Assembly: GCA_963820795.1 (NCBI GenBank)
Contig: CAWGBJ010000014.1
Span: forward strand, 62,001-126,000
Direction: 5' to 3'
Length of the DNA stretch: 64,000 bases
Origin: Roseiarcus sp963820795
GTDB lineage: Bacteria > Pseudomonadota > Alphaproteobacteria > Rhizobiales > Beijerinckiaceae
Part shown: positions 30,541-39,267 of the stretch, one piece after another
Numbering within the stretch: position 1 is the stretch's first letter
Layout of the letters: each line of letters opens with the position of its first letter
Program-made: the position numbers and the translations under genes
Notes under the pieces: generated by a model
Databases searched by the model: none
What the model saw: the letters and a program-made list of their open reading frames with translations, nothing else
What the model was told of the DNA's origin: nothing

Positions 30541-31111
30541 AACCCAGGACGGTCGGAGCGAAGAAGCCGAAGGCCGCCAGGGCGACGCCGATCAGGCCGA
30601 GCACGGCGCTGAACCATACCAGCAGGGTTATTCCGGTGATGATCGCTGCCGACGCCAACACGATCGCGATCTGGGCCAGCCCGCTGCCAAGCTCGTAGTG
30701 CTCGAGCCGTCGGTTCGCCAGCTCCCGGACCTCAAGCGCCGCATTTCCCCGCTCCTGCAGCGCCTCCAGGCTGTCTTCAGGGTTCTTAGGATCCTTTTCG
30801 AAGCGCGCGACCGAAGCCTTCAAATCGCCGATCTGCTGTTCGAACGCCTCCTGCGCTTTGGGATCGGTCAGGGCGGCGCGTTGCGCCTCGAGTGTTTGGG
30901 CGGCCGTTTCGGCGACCGTCGAGCGGATCCGTTTGGCCTGGTAGAAATTGAACAGGTCGGATGCCTCGATGTTCTTTTCCATCGAAAGATGCTCCGCCTT
31001 TTTTGCCCCCGCTTCGGCCAGCGCCAACAGGAGTGCGAGAATGGCGATGATCAGAGCGACCGTGCGGTCCTTTTCCTTGGCCTCGACTGCCAATTCCGCC
31101 GCTTCTTCCAT
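30530..31111 (-). CDS. DUF4337 domain-containing membrane protein
   Basis: 193 residues from ATG 31111 (complement). MEEAAELAVEAKEKDRTVALIIAILALLLALAEAG contains the first helix, and the central coiled region (ASDLFNFYQAKRIRSTVAETAAQTLEAQ … DPKNPEDSLEALQERGNAALEVRE) leads to two C-terminal helices (IAIVLASAAIITGITLLVWFSAVLGLIGVALAAFGF). This is the DUF4337 layout of inner-membrane proteins of unknown role. The neighbours are another membrane-anchored coiled-coil protein and eipA, which hints at envelope function. Confidence 0.85.
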   Translation of the reverse strand: MEEAAELAVEAKEKDRTVALIIAILALLLALAEAGAKKAEHLSMEKNIEASDLFNFYQAKRIRSTVAETAAQTLEAQRAALTDPKAQEAFEQQIGDLKASVARFEKDPKNPEDSLEALQERGNAALEVRELANRRLEHYELGSGLAQIAIVLASAAIITGITLLVWFSAVLGLIGVALAAFGFFAPTVLGFIG

Positions 31112-31163
31112 CAACTCGGTCCCCTCGTTGGCCAGCCGACATGCAATTGAAAAGAGCTGGGCG

Positions 31164-32495
31164 TCAACGATCTGGGGCGTGTGAGCGGGCGACGAGTAGA
31201 CTGGAAGCCTCGGCCAAACTGTGGCGCTCCCCGTTCGACGGCTCAACCGATGTGCCGACGGGCCCCCGATCGATGGCTGGCCGGTCCGAAGGCGCAGGAA
31301 CTTGGCCTCGGGCCGCCTCCTGGGCGGAAAAAAGCTGATTGACCTCGCGTCCGAGTCGTTTGATGGCCCCCCTCAGCGCCGCGTCCTCAGCCGAGGCGGC
31401 GGCCGCAGTCAGTGCGGCGATCTTGCCCCGGAGCGCTTCGTTCTCGCGTGTCAGCGCGTCACCGTTGACGCGAGCAGCCCGGAGCGATCCTTTCATTGTC
31501 GCCCGCGCCGTGCTCGGGCTCTGCTCGCGTTGGGCCGCAGCGATTCTCTTCGCCCGCGCAGGCGCGGCGACCGTTGCGTGGCTGGCTTCCAGCTCGTCGG
31601 CCCTGGCTTGGGCGTTCTTCAGCGCGGCCTCGCGGTCGGCGATAACCGCAAGCTGGCGGCCGTTTTCGAGCAAGGTTTCCTCACGCACCCGTTCGCTGGC
31701 GGCCAGCCTCGATTCGAGATCCTTTATTTGATTCCGGCTATCCTCCTGGCTCGCCTCAATATTAGAGAAGGTCCCCGACATCTTTTCGTTCTGCGCGCTC
31801 GCCTCTCGCAGGCGCCGTTCGAGGTTGCTGGCCCGCGCGCTCTCAACCGCCAGCGCGGTCCGGGCGGCCTCCGCTTTGTCCGCGGCGGCTTTGGCCGAAC
31901 GGATGAGATCGCCGTTCCGCCCCTCCAGGCTTTCGGTGCGGGCGACAAGAATTGCGATCCTCGCCCGATCGCGGCTCGCCTCGGCCTCGAGCGCGTTCTT
32001 GCGAGCCAATGCCGCCGCCTCGGCGGCTAGCGCTCGGTCCCGCTGGGAGAACACGTCGTTGAGCGCAATCTGGCTCGCGCCGAGCGCCGCATCGAGCTCG
32101 CGACACTCTGCCGCGAGCCTGTCGATCTCCTCACGCTGCTCGGAACTGACGCTTCGCTTCTCCTTGAGGTCGGCCTCGAGGGCGATCACCTTGACAGAGT
32201 GTCGGCCGACCTCGGCGCGCAAATGGATGGCGGCGTCCTCGGCGAGTCCCAGGCGGCGCTCCAACCGGGCATGGTCGACGGCGTATTGCGCGCGCAGGGC
32301 GTCCCGATCGGCGATCGCTTGTGTCTCGGTGGTCGGCGCCTGCAGCCTGGCGCGCCTCTGGGCGAGACGCATCGCGCGCCGGGAAACCACCGGCAACCCG
32401 GCGATTGCCGCCAGCGACGCAACGAGAAATCCGATCGCGAAGTAGAGCGCTTGCTCGATCACACTGGCCCGTCCCAGGCTTACGGCCCGCATCAT
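31164..32495 (-). CDS. Membrane-anchored coiled-coil protein of unknown function
   Basis: 443 residues from ATG 32495 (complement). One N-terminal helix (ALYFAIGFLVASLAAIAGLPVV) anchors it, and residues about 55-385 form an almost continuous coiled coil rich in A, E, R and K (ADRDALRAQYAVDHARLERR, LAAECRELDAALGASQIALND). A short disordered tail follows. Similar proteins are annotated only as hypothetical. A scaffold in envelope or chromosome organisation is possible but inferred. It lies 52 bases before the DUF4337 gene on the same strand and may be in one unit with it. Confidence 0.65.
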   Translation of the reverse strand: MMRAVSLGRASVIEQALYFAIGFLVASLAAIAGLPVVSRRAMRLAQRRARLQAPTTETQAIADRDALRAQYAVDHARLERRLGLAEDAAIHLRAEVGRHSVKVIALEADLKEKRSVSSEQREEIDRLAAECRELDAALGASQIALNDVFSQRDRALAAEAAALARKNALEAEASRDRARIAILVARTESLEGRNGDLIRSAKAAADKAEAARTALAVESARASNLERRLREASAQNEKMSGTFSNIEASQEDSRNQIKDLESRLAASERVREETLLENGRQLAVIADREAALKNAQARADELEASHATVAAPARAKRIAAAQREQSPSTARATMKGSLRAARVNGDALTRENEALRGKIAALTAAAASAEDAALRGAIKRLGREVNQLFSAQEAARGQVPAPSDRPAIDRGPVGTSVEPSNGERHSLAEASSLLVARSHAPDR

Positions 32496-32553
32496 CTTCG
32501 CACAAGGCCACCCCGCTGCATAGTAAAACGCTCGAAAGCCGAATGCCGCTTCG

Positions 32554-33123
32554 TCAGAACGGGTTCCAGGTCGGACGCTCAGTGAATTTCAGATAATTGA
32601 CGTTGACCCCGAGCCGGGCTCCGATCCCGGTGCGGATCGGCGCCACCACAACCCCTTCGGCGCCCAAGGCGGTGAAACCGAAACCGCCGACGAAGTAGGC
32701 GGAACCGTCGATCCCGCCGAATCGGCGATAGATCGCTCCAACCGCCGGCAGGTTGTACACCAGCATCATGGTGCGGTCGCCGTCGGCCCCTGCGTCAAAA
32801 CCGACCGAGGGGCCTTGCCAGTAGATGGCCTCATCGCCGGCGTTGCGCGTATACATTTTTCCTTCGCCGAAACGCAGACCGCCAATGAACGCCCCCGAGG
32901 CCTCCTGTCCGAGAATGTAAGCGTTGGGCAGACCCCAGCGCCGCGCCGCTTCCTGAACCGCCTCAGCCAGGCCACGGGCGAGTGAGCCGAAGAACCGATG
33001 TCCGTTATCGACGATCTCGTCTGCTGTAAAGGCCGCGGGCGCGTCCGCCCGAACCGGAGATGCGAGCGCAAAGGGACTGACGGCCGCCGCCGCCAGAAGC
33101 TCCCGACGCGTCAAGATCGTCAT
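32554..33123 (-). CDS. eipA: Periplasmic envelope-integrity protein EipA (DUF1134)
   Basis: 189 residues. RRELLAAAAVSPFALASPVRA is an export signal with twin Arg. The mature chain is a full DUF1134 domain: FTADEIVDNGHRFFGSLARGLAEAVQEAARRWGLPNAYILGQEASGAFIGGLRFGEGKMYTR and GFDAGADGDRTMMLVYNLP. EipA in Brucella is a small periplasmic beta-barrel needed for envelope stress resistance and is controlled by CtrA. Here a perfect CtrA box lies 116 bases upstream, and chpT, which phosphorylates CtrA, is about 1 kb away. The symbol is by family; function in this organism is inferred. Confidence 0.85.
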   Translation of the reverse strand: MTILTRRELLAAAAVSPFALASPVRADAPAAFTADEIVDNGHRFFGSLARGLAEAVQEAARRWGLPNAYILGQEASGAFIGGLRFGEGKMYTRNAGDEAIYWQGPSVGFDAGADGDRTMMLVYNLPAVGAIYRRFGGIDGSAYFVGGFGFTALGAEGVVVAPIRTGIGARLGVNVNYLKFTERPTWNPF

Positions 33124-33238
33124 CGTGCAAGCTCCTTCCGCGCATGGCGCTGACGCTTCCGCGCTGCGCCTGGGATAGCGGCGCCTGCCGCGCGGCCCGC
33201 CCGCTCCGCAAAGATCGCCCCAGTCTGCCCCACGTTTG

Positions 33239-33253
33239 TTAATCGATTGTTAA
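33239..33253. promoter_or_regulatory. CtrA full-site box upstream of eipA
   Basis: TTAATCGATTGTTAA is an exact TTAA-N7-TTAA. It lies 116 bases upstream of the eipA ATG and overlaps the stop codon of cysQ. The surrounding sequence is GC-rich, so a chance occurrence is unlikely. Confidence 0.7.
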
Positions 33254-34092
33254 CGATGGCCGGCCTGTTTCGCGGCATCGATGTCGCCCCAAGCAATAAA
33301 GGGCGGATTGCGCAGCCCATGTTCGACCTTGCCGTAAACAAGAGGCGCGCCGGAAAGACCGAGGACAACGCCTCCTGCAGCCCGCAAGACCGCATCGCCC
33401 GCCGCCGTGTCCCATTCCATCGTAGTCCCGAAGCGCGGATAAACGTCTGCCGCTCCTTCGGCGATGACGCAGAACTTCAGCGACGAGCCCCTCGACAGCC
33501 GCTCGGCGATCGGCAGCGTTCGCAGAAAAGCCTCGGTCTCCGGGTCGGCGTGCGACCGGCTCGCCAGTGCGATGAGCCCAGGGGGCGCACGGCGAGCCCG
33601 AACGACTCGCCGCCGTTGCGGGTCCGGTAGGTCAGCGCCGACCGGAACCTCGCAGACAAACGCTTGATTCCCTCCGAGCCACAAACGGCCAAGCGCCGGC
33701 GCGTAAACGGCCCCGGCGATCGGCCGGCCGCGGTCCACGAGCGCGACATTGATGGTGAACTCGCCGTTTCGCGCGATGAACTCGCGCGTTCCGTCGAGCG
33801 GATCGATGAGCAGGAACCGGTCGGCGCGCGTCGGGGACATTCCGGTCGCCATTGCCTCCTCGGCCGCCATCGGCGGAGCATGAAGGGCGTGGTGGAGATG
33901 ATCGCAGACGATCGCCTCTGCCCGCTGATCGGCGATGGTGACCGGGCTGCCGTCGCCCTTCACGCCGATCTCGCAGCCGTTCGTGTAGACCTCCATGATG
34001 GCCGGCCCGGCGGCAATCGCGGCCTGCGCCAGGAACGCTGCGACCGCATCCGGCGTTGCGCAGCTGAAGTCGAAGGGGCTTGAAGACAACAA
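33250..34092 (-). CDS. cysQ: 3'(2'),5'-bisphosphate nucleotidase CysQ
   Basis: 280 residues. It hydrolyses 3'-phosphoadenosine 5'-phosphate to AMP, clearing a by-product of sulfate assimilation and acyl carrier synthesis. The inositol-phosphatase fold motifs are present: KGDGSPVTIADQRAEA, AAEEAMATG, FLLIDPLDGTREFIARNGEFTINVALV (metal site DPLDGT) and YPRFGTTMEWDTAAGDAVLRAAGG. It reads away from chpT across a 124-base gap that probably holds both promoters. No cysteine biosynthesis genes are adjacent. Confidence 0.93.
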   Translation of the reverse strand: MLSSSPFDFSCATPDAVAAFLAQAAIAAGPAIMEVYTNGCEIGVKGDGSPVTIADQRAEAIVCDHLHHALHAPPMAAEEAMATGMSPTRADRFLLIDPLDGTREFIARNGEFTINVALVDRGRPIAGAVYAPALGRLWLGGNQAFVCEVPVGADLPDPQRRRVVRARRAPPGLIALASRSHADPETEAFLRTLPIAERLSRGSSLKFCVIAEGAADVYPRFGTTMEWDTAAGDAVLRAAGGVVLGLSGAPLVYGKVEHGLRNPPFIAWGDIDAAKQAGHR

Positions 34093-34216
34093 ACCTGGAC
34101 CTTCTCTCTTTGCCTCCGTCGCGGTCGGTCCGCGAATCAGATAGACAGCCTGATGAATTTAAATCGTCGCCGGGCCGTCAGTTTCTGGTTTCGGCATTGA
34201 CCACAGGATCAGCGCC

Positions 34217-34915
34217 TTGACAATCGCCTCTCTCGCTCCGCTCGACCTCGCCGCCTTGTTGTGCTCGCGCGTTTGTCACGACGTTATCAGCCCAGTCGGA
34301 GCCATCGTGAACGGCCTTGAAGTGCTCGACGACGAAGATGACGAGGAGATGCGCAAGATCGCAATGGACCTCATCAAGAAAAGCGCGCTGTCGGCGTCCG
34401 CCCGGCTCCAGTTCTGTCGGCTCGCCTTCGGCGCGTCGGGATCACTAGGCGCTGCGATCGACGTATCAGACGCCGAGAATGTGGCGCGCGGTCTCCTCGC
34501 GAACGATCGCACCACCTTGCAGTGGAACGTCCCGCGCCGCCTCGCGCCAAAGAACGCAGTCAAGCTTCTGTTGAATCTGTGCCTCGTCGCGGCCAGCGCG
34601 GTGCCGCGCGGTGGAGTCATTTTCGTCGATCTCGAAGGCGAAGGCAGCGAAACGGCGATGCGAGTCGAGGCGCGGGGCGCCAACGCCAAGCTGCCGCACG
34701 GCGCAGCCAGTTTCTTCTCCGGCGGTTTCGTCGAAGCGATCGACGGACATTCCATTCAACCCTACTATGCGGTTCTGCTGGCAGAGGCTTGCGGCCTGAC
34801 GATCAAAGCCACGGCGGCCCCTGAAAGCGTCACGCTGACCGCCAGCCCCGCGGCGCCGGCCGAGGCGCTCGTTGAGTCGGCACCGACTGCGATTGAGGCG
34901 CGCATCGAGCCGTAG
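34217..34915 (+). CDS. chpT: Histidine phosphotransferase ChpT
   Basis: 232 residues from TTG 34217. ChpT relays phosphate from CckA to CtrA and CpdR in the alphaproteobacterial cell cycle. The phospho-accepting His is in LLCSRVCHDVISPVGAIVNGLEVL; the degenerate GHKL-like ATPase domain follows (NAVKLLLNLCLVAASAVPRGGVIFVDLEGEG … DGHSIQPYYAVLLAEACGLTIKA). A short acidic-proline tail ends it. The length is normal. It is divergent from cysQ and near eipA, a predicted CtrA target. Confidence 0.92.
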   Translation: MTIASLAPLDLAALLCSRVCHDVISPVGAIVNGLEVLDDEDDEEMRKIAMDLIKKSALSASARLQFCRLAFGASGSLGAAIDVSDAENVARGLLANDRTTLQWNVPRRLAPKNAVKLLLNLCLVAASAVPRGGVIFVDLEGEGSETAMRVEARGANAKLPHGAASFFSGGFVEAIDGHSIQPYYAVLLAEACGLTIKATAAPESVTLTASPAAPAEALVESAPTAIEARIEP

Positions 34916-34960
34916 CAGCCGGCCGCAACGATTTCGCAGTTCCAGCCTGTCGGGGTCCGC

Positions 34961-35920
34961 CTATTCGCCGACCGGCGTCTCGTCGTCGATCGGATTCTGC
35001 GCTTGGTCGCCGATGTCTTCCTGCGGGGCGTTGAACCCGTAAGGCGACCGCAAACGGCGACGCCTGCCCCGGCCCGGAAAGCGACCTTCGGCCGGCGGCT
35101 GCGCGCCGAAAAATCCTTCGGTCTCGGTCGGCTCGGCAGGCGCGGCGGCGGACGGCTCGACAGGCGTCGGAAGCCCTTCTGCCTCGCCGGCGCCCGGCCG
35201 CGGCCCAGCCGTTATGAAGGATGGAAGAGGCGTCGCTCCGGCATTCTCCGTTCCGCCTTCGCGCGCGAGCTGGGGCGCAGGCGCAGGCTCGCGAAACGGC
35301 CGGAACTCGCGGGGACGATTGTCGCGATTCTGTCGATTGTCGCGATACCCCTCGTTCCGGTCGCCGAACGGTCGGTCCGGACGCGGCCCGCGATCTGGAA
35401 AGCGATTGCCTTGTCGGTCCTGCCGCTCCTGGCGATTGGGAAAGCCTGGCCGCTCGTTCTGGCGCTCGCCTTCGAACGGTTGTCGCTCGACGAAGGGTTG
35501 CGGGGCGTTCGGGGCGGCGCTGGGCTGGCCCTGAAACCCGTTCGGCGGGTACGTTCGCTCCGACGGCGAAGCGAAACGGTCCGACAGAGAGCCCGTGTCG
35601 TCGTCCTCCTCGAGATCGTCGATCTCGCCTTCGCCCGCAGGCCTTGCCTGCCCGCTCTGCGCAAGGGCCTGCGCCGCCTGGGCCGCCGCAATCAGGCGGA
35701 AATAGTGCTCTGCGTGCTGCAAATAGTTTTCGGCGGCGACCGGATCCCCTCCCGTATGGGCGTCGCGCGCCAGCTGGAGATATTTCTCCGCGACGTGATT
35801 CGCGTTTCCGCGGATTTTGACATCGGGACCGTTCAACTCATAGGAGCGCGTCAACGGGTTGGGGCCGCGGCGGTTGTTGGTCGGCCTGCCGCGCATCCGC
35901 TTGTTCTGACCTGGTCTCAT
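34961..35920 (-). CDS. DUF4167 domain-containing protein
   Basis: 319 residues. The conserved N-terminus is RPGQNKRMRGRPTNNRRGPNPLTRSYELNGPDVKIRGNANHVAEKYLQLARDAHTGGDPVAAENYLQHAEHYFRLI, a complete DUF4167. The remainder is a long, Arg/Pro/Gly-rich disordered tail (NEGYRDNRQNRDNRPREFRPF), as usual. The function is unknown; the basic tail suggests RNA binding. It is one of the markers of Hyphomicrobiales in this window. Confidence 0.9.
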   Translation of the reverse strand: MRPGQNKRMRGRPTNNRRGPNPLTRSYELNGPDVKIRGNANHVAEKYLQLARDAHTGGDPVAAENYLQHAEHYFRLIAAAQAAQALAQSGQARPAGEGEIDDLEEDDDTGSLSDRFASPSERTYPPNGFQGQPSAAPNAPQPFVERQPFEGERQNERPGFPNRQERQDRQGNRFPDRGPRPDRPFGDRNEGYRDNRQNRDNRPREFRPFREPAPAPQLAREGGTENAGATPLPSFITAGPRPGAGEAEGLPTPVEPSAAAPAEPTETEGFFGAQPPAEGRFPGRGRRRRLRSPYGFNAPQEDIGDQAQNPIDDETPVGE

Positions 35921-36344
35921 TGCTTTTCCAATTTAACGTGGGTCGTGCCCGTCGCGCCGCGTTCGAGCCGACCTGTTGCTGTCGTCCTGGCTACGGCGGC
36001 CGCTGGCCGCCGACTTGCTTGATGCCCGCAATGGGCAAATGCTACCTCGACCGCGAAATTCCCGACGCCCGCTTCGATCGGTCCGCTCAAAGCCGATGCC
36101 GGCCAAGCCTAATCGAAGCGGGTCTGCTGTGTGGGCCGTCGCGCCAGCGGCGCGCTCGTTCGAGCCGGCGAACTCTCTGCAATCGGCTAGACCACGTACC
36201 GTGAGGCTGGTTTCTCCGCCTTGGGCCATTCGGCCGAACCTCAAGGCAACTCCCCGACTCACAAGATAGCGGCTTTTCCCTTCGTCGCCAAGCGGTGATT
36301 GACCGTAAACTCGGGAAACAATCGGCCCAGGCGTCACAATATCG
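35921..36344. other. Gap downstream of the 36.3-36.9 kb gene; one inverted repeat
   Basis: About 420 bases with no gene that I can support. CCCGCTTCGAT (36068-36078) and ATCGAAGCGGG (36112-36122) are perfect 11-bp arms 33 bases apart and could end the minus-strand transcript from 36345. No T run follows. Confidence 0.5.
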
Positions 36345-36950
36345 TCAGTTGGACGCCTGCCCGGTCGCCGTCACGGGAGCCCGATAACCTTTCGGCGGAT
36401 CCGTCAGCCATTCCCGGTCGGGCTCCGGCCCCAGCGGCCTGTCGCTCTTGCCGACGCCAACCCAGCTGAGGGGGTTGAGGTTGCTGAGAATGGAGGGCGG
36501 ACTCTGGCAGCCGCCGTTCGCGCAACTCGCGCCGTGCACCTCCTGATCGGTCGGCTTGACCGTCACCGGAGCGTTCGGATCGAACGGATGCGTATAGCGC
36601 AGCCGCGCATTCCCCTGCCCGGCTATTTCCTTTTTCGTCGCGTCCTTTTTTAGCTTCTTCCGCTGGGTTTCCTGGTTAATCGGCCAGGCTCCCGCATCGG
36701 CCGTCGGCTCTGCGGTCGGCGGCGGGAGGTCGGCGTTCGGCGGCACGACGATTTTTCCGTGTTCGCGGTAATCAATCGGATCCTTGTCTTCTTTGCCGAA
36801 ACCGAGACCGAGCCCGCCGAAAACCGAGCCTATGCCGACCCACAAGGGGGCGGCGCCGTCATCGCCGGCGCGAGCCGCAGTCGATCCAAAGCAGACCACT
36901 GTCACGACAAACGCAACCGCAGCCGAAAGCCCGCGTAACCAGAAGCGCAT
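36345..36950 (-). CDS. Exported proline-rich protein of unknown function
   Basis: 201 residues from ATG 36950 (complement) after GGGAGAG. The signal peptide is FWLRGLSAAVAFVVTVVCFGSTAARA. The mature part begins with a glycine-rich hydrophobic segment (PLWVGIGSVFGGLGLGFG), then charged and proline-rich low-complexity sequence (VVPPNADLPPPTAEPTADAG), a Lys-rich patch (RKKLKKDATKKE) and two nearby cysteines (GASCANGGCQSP). I know no family. The extended 234-residue start at 37049 would lie upstream of the signal peptide and is not used. Confidence 0.6.
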   Translation of the reverse strand: MRFWLRGLSAAVAFVVTVVCFGSTAARAGDDGAAPLWVGIGSVFGGLGLGFGKEDKDPIDYREHGKIVVPPNADLPPPTAEPTADAGAWPINQETQRKKLKKDATKKEIAGQGNARLRYTHPFDPNAPVTVKPTDQEVHGASCANGGCQSPPSILSNLNPLSWVGVGKSDRPLGPEPDREWLTDPPKGYRAPVTATGQASN

Positions 36951-37137
36951 GCGCTCTCCCCAAAGCCGTCTTGGCGGCGGCGGCTCGACTGATGAATCTC
37001 CTTGCCGCAAATTCAGGCTATTCCGTGACGCAGCGGATCTTCGTGTCAAAGGGTAAAGGCTCCGTTATTCGAGGGCGGGCGCACTACAGTACCGACCCTA
37101 ATGCGATATCAGGGGCAGAAAAAGGCGCGATCCCCGC

Positions 37138-39267
37138 TCAACCTTCCAGCCGCGCCGGATCCTCCGTTTCCCTTCGGCGCAACCGGCCGCTTTCCATGAG
37201 CCAGGCCGCCACGGCCGAGCCGAGCAACAGCGCCAGGCCGAAGAAGCCGGACGCGAGCGAGACAGAGCGTGCCCCGGTCGCCTCGCTCGAACCCGTCCGC
37301 TTGATCCCGATATAATCGGCGCCGCCGTAGCTCGGCGCCGGATTGAGGCCGACAACCCTTGGCATCGCGATCGAATCGCCCGGGCCCGAAGCCAGGCGGC
37401 GCACCGTTCCCCCAGTCGCTTCGGCGATCGGACGCAGTTTCTCCGTCGTCGAAACGACGTCCCGCATCTCCAGCGGATTCTCGGGACCGACATTGACCAG
37501 CGCGACATGCGCCCCGTCCTCTGCTCGGTAAAGTCCGTAGCGATCGACCTTGAGATGCGCTCGGCTGAGCCCCGGAGCAACAGGTGCGAGCGCGAGGCGA
37601 GTCTTGGCGCCGTCAGGCGCGACGAGATCCGTCTCGCGCTCCTGCCCGCTGACGCTCTGCCGCTCGACGGTGATTTCGCGTCCTTTGGCGCTGGCGCGCA
37701 GCGCCTCCTCCTCCAGTTCCGGCTCCTTCATCAGCCAATGGGCCAACCGGCGCAGCAGATCGAGGTAGGGTCCGCCGCCGTCATAACCGCGCGCCCAGAG
37801 CCACATCTGATCGCTCAAAAGGAGAGCGACCCGTCCCTTGTCGACGCGTGAAAGCACGAGCAGTGGCTTGTCGTCCGGGCCGTTCATAATCGACTGTCCA
37901 CCCGTGGTTCTCGCCCCGATGAGCCGGAACCACCGACCCCAGGAAGAGTCGCCCGTTTCGCCGTTGAAGCCTGGCAGTCCCCGCGTAACGGGGTGACGAA
38001 GTCCTTCCTCGGAGATCTTGGCCTTGAAGGGCGCCTCGACGTCGTCCCCCGTAGGCTCCGCCGGCGCGACTGCGCCGAGCGGCGAATAGAACAATCCGTC
38101 CGGGGTCGAGAATTCCGGTCCCTCTGCCATCAGGAGCGCCCCGCCTTCCCTGACGTAACTGGCGATGTTGTCGAGATAGGCGTAGGGTAGAATCGACTGC
38201 TGGGCGTAGCGGTCGAAAATGATCAGATCGAAATCCTTGATCTTGCGGCCGAAGAGGTCGGCCACCGGGAATGCGATCAGCGACAGCTCATTGATCGGCG
38301 TGCCGTCGCCGCCTTTTTCCGGCGGCCGCAGAATGGTGAAATGCACCAGATCGACGTTGGGGTCCGACTTCAGCAGGTTGCGCCACATGCGTTCGCCCGG
38401 ATGCGGCTTGCCCGAGACGAGCAGCACGTGCAGCTTGTCGCGCACCCCGTCAATGCTGACCACGGCCCGGTTGCTGTCCGTTGCGAGTTGGTCTTCGACC
38501 GCGGCGACCTCGAGCTCGACCACGTTCGGGCCGGCATGGGTGACCGGCGCTTTGACCTCGATCCGCTCTCCAACCTTTGCCTCGATGTTGGCGATCGTCT
38601 CGCCATCGCGCCGCACGGTCAGCTTGACCGGCTCGCCCTTGTCCGCGCTGTCGAGGACGCGCGCCGCGATCACCTGATCCTTGCCGACGATGCCATATCT
38701 CGGGGCCTCGAGGAGTTCGATGCGTCGCTGTCTTTCGCCCTCATGCCCGGTGACAAGGACATGCAAGGGCGCATTGAAGCCGAGCGCCGCGACCGACTTG
38801 GGGATATCATGCACGTCGCCGTCAGTGACCAGGATGGCCCCGCCGATCCGCTCGGGCGGCGCATCCGCGAGCGCCCCGCGCAGGGCTGAGAAGAGCCGGG
38901 TGCCTTCGGTATCCGATTCCTCGCGCGACGTCTCGACGATCCTGACGTCGACGTCGCCGAGCGCCGCCAGCTTGGCCTTCAGCGCGTCGCGCGCCTCGTC
39001 CGTCTGGCGCGGCCTTTCGCCTATGTTTTGGCTTTCGGACCGGTCGACAACCATTGCTACGATGTCTTTCAGCGGTCTTCGGTTCTCTTGCACGAGGTTC
39101 GGATCGAAAAGACCCAGGATGAGGAGCGCGAAGGTCAGTGCCCTGAGCCAAGCGCCGCGCACGCCGCGCCAGATGAGAATGGCGCAAACCACCAGCGCCA
39201 GCACCGCCAGCCCGTAGAGGACCGGCGGCGGCAGCAACGGCGAAAAGGCGATCGACCATACGCTCAA
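37138..39267 (-). CDS. Membrane protein with VWA-like and GATase1-like regions, MoxR cluster
   Basis: 709 residues, coupled by ATGA to the preceding gene. Two N-terminal helices (VLYGLAVLALVVCAILIW, LRALTFALLILGLF) and one near the C-terminus (GFFGLALLLGSAVAAWLM) place most of it in the periplasm. A VWA-like fold is suggested by IVAMVVDRSESQN, a MIDAS-type D-x-S-x-S, and AILVTDGDVHDIP. A glutamine amidotransferase-like region follows (FDLIIFDRYAQQSILPYAYLDNIASYVREGGALLMAEGPE). Such proteins end MoxR-type operons and are thought to work as metal-dependent adaptors in protein maturation or envelope stress. The target here is unknown. Confidence 0.8.
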   Translation of the reverse strand: MSVWSIAFSPLLPPPVLYGLAVLALVVCAILIWRGVRGAWLRALTFALLILGLFDPNLVQENRRPLKDIVAMVVDRSESQNIGERPRQTDEARDALKAKLAALGDVDVRIVETSREESDTEGTRLFSALRGALADAPPERIGGAILVTDGDVHDIPKSVAALGFNAPLHVLVTGHEGERQRRIELLEAPRYGIVGKDQVIAARVLDSADKGEPVKLTVRRDGETIANIEAKVGERIEVKAPVTHAGPNVVELEVAAVEDQLATDSNRAVVSIDGVRDKLHVLLVSGKPHPGERMWRNLLKSDPNVDLVHFTILRPPEKGGDGTPINELSLIAFPVADLFGRKIKDFDLIIFDRYAQQSILPYAYLDNIASYVREGGALLMAEGPEFSTPDGLFYSPLGAVAPAEPTGDDVEAPFKAKISEEGLRHPVTRGLPGFNGETGDSSWGRWFRLIGARTTGGQSIMNGPDDKPLLVLSRVDKGRVALLLSDQMWLWARGYDGGGPYLDLLRRLAHWLMKEPELEEEALRASAKGREITVERQSVSGQERETDLVAPDGAKTRLALAPVAPGLSRAHLKVDRYGLYRAEDGAHVALVNVGPENPLEMRDVVSTTEKLRPIAEATGGTVRRLASGPGDSIAMPRVVGLNPAPSYGGADYIGIKRTGSSEATGARSVSLASGFFGLALLLGSAVAAWLMESGRLRRRETEDPARLEG

